Assembly: GCA_947625985.1 (NCBI GenBank)
Contig: CANQQF010000010.1
Location: 1-59,666, forward strand
Source: an uncultured Clostridia bacterium
GTDB taxonomy: Bacteria; Bacillota_A; Clostridia; TANB77; CAG-508
Length of the DNA stretch: 59,666 nucleotides
Reading direction: 5' to 3'
How positions within the stretch are numbered: position 1 is the first letter of the stretch; each line of letters starts with the position of its first letter. Below are positions 1 to 5,875 of the stretch, in pieces. The notes below the pieces were generated by a model, which was given only the letters and a program-made list of their open reading frames with translations, did not search any database and had not been told where the DNA came from. Made by a program: the position numbers and the translations under genes.

Positions 1-36
1 AAATTTTAAATTGCAATTTTGCAAAAAAATATTAAA

Positions 37-97
37 AGCCCCAGAAAAAATATCTGGGGTTTGTCAATACTCTGAGAAAATGAATTAATTCATTTTC
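37..97. terminator. Two hairpins downstream of the surface-protein gene
   Basis: Two inverted repeats lie in tandem. One has 7-bp arms at 39-45 and 53-59 and, read on the minus strand, is followed by a T-rich tract, so it fits an intrinsic terminator for the minus-strand gene ending at 115. The second, at 76-97, is a perfect 22-base palindrome directly after the stop codon. Either could also serve transcription entering from the left. Confidence 0.55.
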
Positions 98-114
98 TTT
101 AATAATTTATTTAT

Positions 115-591
115 TTATCTTTTTAATCTAATAAAAATAGCAATCGCTAAAAATATTAATAAAACTCCTATAACAATTAAAAGAATATTTAGAATATTTG
201 ATAATCCTAAACCTGATTCAGAATTTTCAGATACATTGCTTACAGTCGTAGAAGCAGTATTCGTTGAAGTAATAGATGAATTTTCTGATGTAGTATTACT
301 AGTTGAATTATTTATAGCAAATGGATCTGAAGAAGAACTATCATCATTTATAATTCCGTCTTCATTAAATATTTCTGCATCATTTGTTGAAGTAGAGTTT
401 GTAGTATTAGTAGTTGCAGATGAGTTAGTTGAAGTATTTGAGTCTAAAGTATTTGAAGTAGTATCTGAAATTGTTGAAGAACTATCAGTTGAAGAGTCTA
501 AAGATACCGCATAAGTACTTGTAGCTGTAAATGTTATAATAAATATTATTGTTAAAATTAAAGTTATTAAATAATTAAATTTCTTTGTCAT
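115..591 (-). CDS. Secreted Ser/Thr/Asn-rich membrane-anchored protein
   Basis: The predicted 158-residue protein starts at an ATG preceded by GGAGG (about 8 nt away), which is preferred over an ATG nine codons upstream that has no ribosome site. It has an N-terminal hydrophobic signal segment (about residues 8-28), a long low-complexity Ser/Thr/Asn stretch, and a C-terminal membrane helix (about 132-155) ending in basic residues (RLKR). No LPxTG-type sortase motif is visible, so it is probably held by the helix itself. The middle part resembles a disordered surface stalk. No function can be assigned. A promoter-like TAGACT/TATGAT pair lies upstream. Confidence 0.7.
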   Translation of the reverse strand: MTKKFNYLITLILTIIFIITFTATSTYAVSLDSSTDSSSTISDTTSNTLDSNTSTNSSATTNTTNSTSTNDAEIFNEDGIINDDSSSSDPFAINNSTSNTTSENSSITSTNTASTTVSNVSENSESGLGLSNILNILLIVIGVLLIFLAIAIFIRLKR

Positions 592-641
592 AAAAAAATT
601 CCTCCAATATAAAGACATTTTATTTCAATTGTTATGCTAAT

Positions 642-670
642 ATCATAACAAAACAAACAGAAAAAGTCTA
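642..670 (-). promoter_or_regulatory. Probable promoter of the surface-protein gene
   Basis: Read on the minus strand: TAGACT, 17-nt spacer, TATGAT, about 50 bases before the start codon at 591. It sits back to back with a plus-strand promoter for the TPR gene. Confidence 0.45.
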
Positions 671-727
671 GAGAAATTAAAAAAAAAATAAAAATTTAAT
701 AATAAAAAAAAAATAAATCTAAAAAAC

Positions 728-756
728 TAGACAAAACTAACTTTTTAGAATAAAAT
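728..756 (+). promoter_or_regulatory. Probable promoter of the TPR gene
   Basis: TAGACA at 728-733 and TAAAAT at 751-756 are separated by 17 nt, about 40 bases before the ATG at 797. Confidence 0.45.
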
Positions 757-796
757 AATATTAGTAAAAAAGGATGTAGAAAAAAGGAGAAACAAA

Positions 797-2047
797 ATGA
801 TAATAGAACAATTGGTATTTGTGATAATAGCATTTGCAATATTTGTATATATGTTTTTTAAAATGATGAAAATGAGTGATATCAGTTATGTTATTGTTTT
901 AGTACTAGAAGCAATAGGTATCGCTTTAAATTTCTTGGAAGTTTTATTTAGAATAAAATTAAACATAGTTTTGATGATGCTAAAATATATATTTAGTATA
1001 ATTATACCAATTGCGATTATTATAGAGGAAAAAAGAGGAAAAAAATTTGCTGAGATATTTAATATTTTTGTAATAAAAGCACTTTTAAAAATAGGGAATA
1101 AGAAAATGGCAAAAAAAATGTTACTTGAAATAGCTAGCAAATATCCAGAAAATTATGATGCTCATAGACTATTAGCTCAAATTTATGAAGAAGAAGGTGG
1201 AATGAGGAAGGCAATTGATGAATATGTACAATCTGTTGAGTTAAATAAAAGAGATTATGATTCATATTATAGAGTTGCAAATCTTTTAAATTGTTTAGAT
1301 AAAAAAGATGAAGCTACACAAATGTTGTTTAGCTTGTTAAATAAAAAACCAGATTATTATGAAGCAAGTATTTTATTAGGAGATTTATTAATCCAAAAAG
1401 AACAATATAAAGAAGCTGAAAGAATATATCAAGATGCTTTAAGATATAATCCTGGAAGCTATGATTTGAATTATAATTTGGGAATTGTATATACAATGTT
1501 AAATGATTTTCAAAATGCAAAAACATGTTATGAAAAAGCAGCTGAAATCAATTCACTTTCATATAATTCAAAATATTCATTGGCAGAAATAGAATTAATA
1601 TATAAGAATTTAGAAGAAGCAGAGCAAAGATTCTTAGAAGTTATTGAGGATGAAGTTTTGTCTGCAGATGCATATTACCAATTAGCGAAGATTAGTTTAA
1701 TAAAAGGTGATAAAGAAAAAGCAATACAATATGCAAACATTGCATTAGATATAGATACAAAGAAAATTGCTAATAAAATTAAAAACGATCCATTATTTAT
1801 TCCCGTTTTAGCTAAAATTCCAATACCATTTAATTTGGATAATAAAGATACAAACGAAGAAGAAAAAGAAGTTAGAAAATTAGAACTTAAAGAAATAAAG
1901 GCCAAGGAACATCTTGAAGATATGTTTGAAATAACAAGAAATCTAAGTTACAATGATATAAAAATGTTTAAAAAATATAGAAATGAAAAAGAAACAGAAA
2001 AGGAAGAAATACAAGAGGAAAAAGAGCAAAAAGAAAAACATGAATAA
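797..2047 (+). CDS. Membrane-anchored tetratricopeptide-repeat protein
   Basis: This 416-residue protein begins with two or three hydrophobic segments (about residues 3-22, 33-50 and 56-76), followed by a cytoplasmic-looking region with about six TPR units (roughly residues 100-315). These carry the usual pattern of small and aromatic residues, for example YYEASILLGDLLIQKEQYKEA. The last 80 residues are highly charged (Glu/Lys) and probably coiled or disordered. TPR arrays are protein-protein scaffolds, so a role in assembling a membrane complex is inferred, but no partner is identifiable. An AAGGAG site lies 7 nt before the ATG. It stands alone, upstream of dpaA. Confidence 0.8.
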   Translation: MIIEQLVFVIIAFAIFVYMFFKMMKMSDISYVIVLVLEAIGIALNFLEVLFRIKLNIVLMMLKYIFSIIIPIAIIIEEKRGKKFAEIFNIFVIKALLKIGNKKMAKKMLLEIASKYPENYDAHRLLAQIYEEEGGMRKAIDEYVQSVELNKRDYDSYYRVANLLNCLDKKDEATQMLFSLLNKKPDYYEASILLGDLLIQKEQYKEAERIYQDALRYNPGSYDLNYNLGIVYTMLNDFQNAKTCYEKAAEINSLSYNSKYSLAEIELIYKNLEEAEQRFLEVIEDEVLSADAYYQLAKISLIKGDKEKAIQYANIALDIDTKKIANKIKNDPLFIPVLAKIPIPFNLDNKDTNEEEKEVRKLELKEIKAKEHLEDMFEITRNLSYNDIKMFKKYRNEKETEKEEIQEEKEQKEKHE

Positions 2048-2071
2048 TAAAACAAAATAAAAATAATTCAT

Positions 2072-2125
2072 AAAATCTCCAAAAATCAATATAATAAGTA
2101 TATACATTATAGAAAAGGAGATTTT
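2072..2125 (+). promoter_or_regulatory. Inverted repeat that includes the dpaA ribosome site
   Basis: AAAATCTCC (2072-2080) is exactly complementary to GGAGATTTT (2117-2125). The right arm contains the GGAG ribosome-binding site of dpaA, whose ATG is at 2128. In a transcript that includes both arms, the hairpin would hide the site and, being followed by T residues, could also terminate the TPR-gene transcript. If dpaA starts from a promoter between the arms, its message would escape the block. Confidence 0.5.
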
Positions 2126-2127
2126 TT

Positions 2128-3012
2128 ATGAGTGAAAATTTTGCTTTAATTGGTGGAGATTTAAGAACTATAAAATTAGCACAAATGATGGCTGACGAAG
2201 ATAATAAGATATATACTTATGGATTAGAAAAATCTGAAGATATAAAAAATAAAAATAATATTTTTCAATGTAAAAGGCTAAGTGATGCAATACAGAGTAG
2301 CGACATTATTATTGGACCAATACCTTTTTCAAATAATGGAAAAGAAATTAATATGCCATTTAGTGATGAAAAAGTTACAATAAAAGACTTAATCCATAAT
2401 GCTAATGGAAGGGTATTAATTGCAGGAGCAATAGAATCAGAAGTATATAATATGCAACTTCAAGAAGATGAAGAATGTTTTGAAATTATTGATATTATGG
2501 AAAGAGAAGAATTGGCCATATTAAATACAATATCTACTGCAGAAGGCGCAATCGAATTGATGATAGCTAATACGAATAAGATAATACATGGAGCAGAAAT
2601 TCTAATACTTGGTTTTGGAAGAGTTGCAAAAACATTAGCAAATAAACTTCAAGGTTTATCAGCAAAAGTGACATGTGCCGCAAGAAAAGATGAACAATTT
2701 GCATGGATTAAATCATATGGATATAATTCTACAGATATAAATAATCTTAAAAGTGAACTTACGAATTTTGATATAATTATAAATACAGTACCTAGTGAAA
2801 TAATAACAAGTGAGAAATTAGCGTATATTAGAGATGATTGTTTATTATTAGATTTAGCATCTGCACCAGGTGGAATAGATATTAAATCTGCTAAAGAAAA
2901 AGGAATAAAAGCGATATGGGCTTTAGCTTTACCAGGAAAAGTAGCGCCTATTACAACAGCAGAAATTATAAAAGATACAATATACAATATATTGAAAAAT
3001 TGTGGAAAATAA
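2128..3012 (+). CDS. dpaA: Dipicolinate synthase subunit A
   Basis: DpaA (SpoVFA), with DpaB, converts a dihydrodipicolinate-derived intermediate into dipicolinic acid in the mother cell during sporulation. The 294-residue length fits the family. The N-terminal DpsA domain is visible (FALIGGDLRTIKLAQMMA), then a Rossmann dinucleotide-binding fold with ILILGFGRVAKTLANKL at about residues 156-172. The conserved C-terminal ALALPGKVAPITTAEII follows. The ribosome site AAAAGGAG lies within an inverted repeat. The usual neighbour dpaB (SpoVFB) is not next to it: uppP follows instead and no dpaB is seen anywhere in this window. The family call is firm; the missing partner may lie elsewhere in the genome. 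Confidence 0.92.
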   Translation: MSENFALIGGDLRTIKLAQMMADEDNKIYTYGLEKSEDIKNKNNIFQCKRLSDAIQSSDIIIGPIPFSNNGKEINMPFSDEKVTIKDLIHNANGRVLIAGAIESEVYNMQLQEDEECFEIIDIMEREELAILNTISTAEGAIELMIANTNKIIHGAEILILGFGRVAKTLANKLQGLSAKVTCAARKDEQFAWIKSYGYNSTDINNLKSELTNFDIIINTVPSEIITSEKLAYIRDDCLLLDLASAPGGIDIKSAKEKGIKAIWALALPGKVAPITTAEIIKDTIYNILKNCGK

Positions 3013-3037
3013 TATTTACTAATGAAGGGAGAAAAAT

Positions 3038-3829
3038 ATGGGAGTATTTGAAGCATTAATATTAGGAATAGTGCAAGGACTAACAGAATTATTACCAATA
3101 TCTAGTTCAGGTCATTTAGCACTAATTCCTTGGATTTTTAATTGGAATGATATACCAGAAAGTTTTGATGTGGCTTTACATTTTGGAACACTTCTTGCAA
3201 TTGGAATATTTTTCTTTAAAGATTGGATAAAATTGTTTAAAGGAGGATATAAGCAAGTTGTAAAAAAAGAGAAATCTACAGAAGGTAAAATGTTTTGGTA
3301 TTTAGTAATAGCTACAATACCAGGTGGAATTATAGGATTTATACTAGATAAAGTTGTAGGAGATAAATTAACTCAATTGCCACTATTAATAGCGTCTGCA
3401 TTAATAGTAATGGGTATAATCCTTTACATAGTAGATAAAAAAGCAAAAACAGAAACAGAGTTTGAAAATATGACATTTAAACAAACATTTTTGATAGGTC
3501 TTTCACAAGCACTTGCTTTTATACCAGGAGTTTCACGCTCTGGAATAACAATGACTATGGGTAGAATCTTAGGTGTATCAAGAGAGTCAACAGCAAAATA
3601 TACATTTTTACTTTCTACACCAATTGTATTTGCAGCTACTTTATTTAAATTAAGTGAATTTGAATTTACTTTGCCATTTTTTGTAGGAGTGTTAGCAAGC
3701 TTTTTGGTAGGATTACTAGTTATTAAGTTTTTAATGGAATATCTGAAGAAAGGTAGTTTTAAAATATTTGCAATATATAGAGTTATTATAGGAATTTTTG
3801 TAATAGGATTGTTTATAAGTAGAATATAA
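3038..3829 (+). CDS. uppP: Undecaprenyl-diphosphatase UppP/BacA
   Basis: UppP dephosphorylates undecaprenyl pyrophosphate at the membrane, recycling the lipid carrier for peptidoglycan synthesis and giving some bacitracin resistance. The 263-residue protein has about seven to eight membrane helices and both BacA signature motifs: the N-terminal QGLTELLPISSSGH (with Glu17 and His26) and the PGVSRSG motif at about residues 163-169. A GGGAG ribosome site precedes the ATG, and the gene begins 26 bases after dpaA, so the two may be co-transcribed. It ends at a strong hairpin terminator. Placement after a spore gene is suggestive of use in spore cortex synthesis, but this is inference. Confidence 0.95.
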   Translation: MGVFEALILGIVQGLTELLPISSSGHLALIPWIFNWNDIPESFDVALHFGTLLAIGIFFFKDWIKLFKGGYKQVVKKEKSTEGKMFWYLVIATIPGGIIGFILDKVVGDKLTQLPLLIASALIVMGIILYIVDKKAKTETEFENMTFKQTFLIGLSQALAFIPGVSRSGITMTMGRILGVSRESTAKYTFLLSTPIVFAATLFKLSEFEFTLPFFVGVLASFLVGLLVIKFLMEYLKKGSFKIFAIYRVIIGIFVIGLFISRI

Positions 3830-3876
3830 AAAAGAACTGGAGTTCCCTTATTCAGGGAAAATCCAGTTCTTTTTCG
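3830..3876. terminator. Bidirectional terminator between convergent genes
   Basis: The inverted repeat pairs AAAGAACTGGAGTTCCCT with AGGGAAAATCCAGTTCTTTTT apart from small internal mismatches, with a T-run on both strands. It closes uppP and also the minus-strand gene that ends inside it at 3848. Confidence 0.85.
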
Positions 3877-4243
3877 GATAATATAAAGTTACAAGTATTT
3901 GAATGCTCCGTTTTCCATTCTTTTTTACATGTGACATATAAAATAAGTTTGATTTTAATGTACTATTATGACCAAATATCATTGGTAAAACGTATTCATC
4001 AATAAAATCCCTAAGTTCATTTTTTAAATTAAGATTTTGAAAATATTCACTATCTAAGACTATTGCAAAATCTCCAGCATAGAGCGCTTTAAAAATCTTG
4101 TCATGAAAAAACGGAGGTATAAAAACGTTATAATAATATTGAACTTCTTTTACAATATCCTGAACAGTTTGGAATAAATAATAATCTACATGACCGATTT
4201 CACCTTGATAAAAATCTAGTATAGGTACTTTTCCAGTGTTCAT
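3848..4243 (-). CDS. Orphan protein, 131 residues
   Basis: No family is recognised. The protein is soluble-looking, rich in aromatic residues (many Tyr/Phe), without signal peptide or membrane segment, and ends in a Trp-Ile-Phe-Pro-Glu tail. An AAGGAGG site 5 nt before the ATG strongly supports the start. Upstream there is a TTGACT box with a TTATGTTAACAT palindrome at the -10 position, like that found before two other small minus-strand orphans in the window. That suggests shared control. It ends inside the terminator it shares with uppP. Confidence 0.7.
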   Translation of the reverse strand: MNTGKVPILDFYQGEIGHVDYYLFQTVQDIVKEVQYYYNVFIPPFFHDKIFKALYAGDFAIVLDSEYFQNLNLKNELRDFIDEYVLPMIFGHNSTLKSNLFYMSHVKKNGKRSIQILVTLYYPKKNWIFPE

Positions 4244-4307
4244 AAGGCCTCCTTGAAATATTTAATTAAATATTAAAACTAAATCAACAACTATTTTTAT
4301 CATCAAT

Positions 4308-4336
4308 ATGTTAACATAAAACAAACAAAAAGTCAA
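4308..4336 (-). promoter_or_regulatory. Probable promoter with palindromic element
   Basis: On the minus strand a TTGACT box is followed after 17 nt by TAACAT, which forms part of the palindrome ATGTTAACAT. The -10 is weak, which fits a promoter that depends on, or is blocked by, a protein binding the palindrome. Confidence 0.35.
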
Positions 4337-4348
4337 TTGTAAAAAGTA

Positions 4349-4375
4349 ACATAAAACATAGATATACATAATATA
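4349..4375 (+). promoter_or_regulatory. Candidate late-sporulation (sigma-K/E-like) promoter of cotJ
   Basis: AC at 4349-4350, a 16-nt spacer, then CATAATATA at 4367-4375 matches the mother-cell sigma-K pattern AC-N16-CATA-NNN-TA. It lies about 20 bases before the first cotJ ATG, where mother-cell expression is expected. No vegetative -35/-10 pair is visible there. Confidence 0.5.
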
Positions 4376-4394
4376 TAATAAAGGAGGATGAAAA

Positions 4395-4730
4395 ATGTTT
4401 AATAGAAATTATAGAAATTGTGGATGTATGAATGACTCTGAAGATTCAATCTATGATAATAGTTGTGGCATGTATGCTAACAATGATGATTACATGTCAG
4501 ATTGTGCTTGCGGTTATAATGAACCTTATAGTCAATTTCCAAGTGATCCAACATTAGCAGAAAGTTATATACCAACACAATATATGAATAATGTATTTAA
4601 AAGTTGTCCTGGATTAAAAAATGGAACAATGTTCCCTGAATTAGTAAGTTGTTATGAACCAGGTCAATCAATGAAAGTAATAAAGTATTTAAGAGATACA
4701 AATCAAATTGGAGAGGGGTGCAATGGTTAA
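4395..4730 (+). CDS. cotJA: Spore coat-associated protein CotJA
   Basis: CotJA is a small protein of the inner spore coat made with CotJB and CotJC. The C-terminal half carries the family pattern DPTLAESYIPTQYM ... GTMFPELVSCYEPGQ (about residues 52-98). The N-terminal half is unusual: about 45 residues rich in Cys, Asn, Asp and Tyr (for example CGCMNDSED and DCACGY), which could form disulfides in the coat. A GGAGG site precedes the ATG. The stop codon overlaps the start of cotJB as TAATG, so translation is coupled. Confidence 0.85.
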   Translation: MFNRNYRNCGCMNDSEDSIYDNSCGMYANNDDYMSDCACGYNEPYSQFPSDPTLAESYIPTQYMNNVFKSCPGLKNGTMFPELVSCYEPGQSMKVIKYLRDTNQIGEGCNG

Positions 4731-5035
4731 TGGCAATAGAAGAAAATACTAGACATAATGACTGTGGATGTCAGGGTGAAAATAATGATGAGTTAATGCA
4801 AGAACTTAAAGATGAAATTAGATGTTGTGAGTTTGCTATTACAGATTTATCATTATATTTAGATACACATCCAAATGATAAAAGAGCTTTATGTCTTCAT
4901 AGAAATCAATGTAATCATTTAAAAGAATTAAGAAATAGATATCAAAGAATGTTTGGTCCTTTAAACATTACATTCCCATGTAATAAGTGGAGATGGTTAG
5001 AAGGACCTTGGCCATGGGAAGGAAGTGAATATTAA
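4730..5035 (+). CDS. cotJB: Spore coat protein CotJB
   Basis: CotJB is a small conserved coat protein of unknown biochemical activity. The start is placed at the ATG overlapping the cotJA stop (TAATG), with GAGAGGGG 11 nt upstream; a GTG four codons earlier lies within that ribosome site and is less likely. The 101-residue protein has the family pattern LYLDTHPNDKRALCLHRNQ and the conserved tail GPWPWEGSEY. It ends with a TAATG overlap with cotJC. It has several extra cysteines near the N-terminus (NDCGCQGE). Confidence 0.88.
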   Translation: MAIEENTRHNDCGCQGENNDELMQELKDEIRCCEFAITDLSLYLDTHPNDKRALCLHRNQCNHLKELRNRYQRMFGPLNITFPCNKWRWLEGPWPWEGSEY

Positions 5036-5724
5036 TGTGGACTTATAATAAATTATTACAATATCCAATCAACATTAAGTGTACAGATCCAAAGCTTGCA
5101 AAGGTAATTATATCACAATATGGAGGACCTGATGGTGAACTAGCTGCTTCATTAAGATATTTAACACAACGTTTTGGAATGCCTGATGAAAAATCCAAAG
5201 CTGTTTTAAATGATATTGGTACAGAAGAATTAGCTCATTTGGAAATGGTTGGAACTATAGTTCATCAATTGACAAAGGATGCTTCTATAGAAGAAATAGA
5301 AAAAGCAGGTTTATCAGAATATTATACAGATCATGGATTAGATGTTTATCCGTCTTCTGCAGCAGGTGTACCATTTACAGCTGCATATATTGCATGTAAA
5401 GGTGATCCAATTGCAAATCTACAAGAAGATCTTGCAGCAGAACAAAAAGCACGTGCTACTTATGAAAAATTAATAAACTTATGTAGAGATAATCCAGATG
5501 TTTTAGATCCTCTACGTTATTTAAGACAAAGAGAAATCGTACACTTCCAAAGATTTGGAGAAGCATTGAATGGTGTTCATGAAAAACTTGCGCAAAAGAA
5601 ATTCTACATGAATAATTATAAAAATGATGATGAGAATTATATGGATAATATTGGAAATATGAGTGGTTCAAATATGGTTAATATTAACTACAATAATGAT
5701 AATGAATGTGGTTGTGGAAATTAG
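5035..5724 (+). CDS. cotJC: Spore coat manganese-catalase-like protein CotJC
   Basis: CotJC is a homolog of dimanganese catalase found in the spore coat. The 229-residue protein has the ferritin-like four-helix pattern with metal-binding signatures GTEELAHLEMV (about residues 61-71) and REIVHFQRFGEAL (about residues 164-176). The last 40 residues are a low-complexity Asn/Tyr/Asp tail ending in ECGCGN, an unusual extension with two cysteines that could crosslink in the coat, echoing the Cys-rich head of CotJA. The gene is translationally coupled to cotJB and ends at a strong terminator. Confidence 0.92.
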   Translation: MWTYNKLLQYPINIKCTDPKLAKVIISQYGGPDGELAASLRYLTQRFGMPDEKSKAVLNDIGTEELAHLEMVGTIVHQLTKDASIEEIEKAGLSEYYTDHGLDVYPSSAAGVPFTAAYIACKGDPIANLQEDLAAEQKARATYEKLINLCRDNPDVLDPLRYLRQREIVHFQRFGEALNGVHEKLAQKKFYMNNYKNDDENYMDNIGNMSGSNMVNINYNNDNECGCGN

Positions 5725-5725
5725 A

Positions 5726-5766
5726 AAAATGGTGTTAGCACTTTTTATGTGTTAACACCATTTTTA
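5726..5766 (+). terminator. Terminator of the cotJ operon
   Basis: Arms AAATGGTGTTAGCAC and GTGTTAACACCATTTTT pair around a short loop and end in a T-run, just after the cotJC stop. Confidence 0.85.
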
Positions 5767-5812
5767 GTTTGAAATATAAATAAAAAGAAATGAAAATGTA
5801 ATAAATATGTAA

Positions 5813-5841
5813 TTGTATTTTCTTGTCGATTATGGTATAAA
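5813..5841 (+). promoter_or_regulatory. Promoter of the macroglobulin gene with a Spo0A-box-like site
   Basis: TTGTAT (5813-5818) and TATAAA (5836-5841) are spaced by 17 nt. TTGTCGAT at 5823-5830, inside the spacer, differs from the Spo0A box TTGTCGAA at one base. Binding there would be expected to block RNA polymerase. The box match is short and may be chance. Confidence 0.45.
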
Positions 5842-5875
5842 AATGATTGATAGAGGAATAAAAGGAGTTGTTTGT

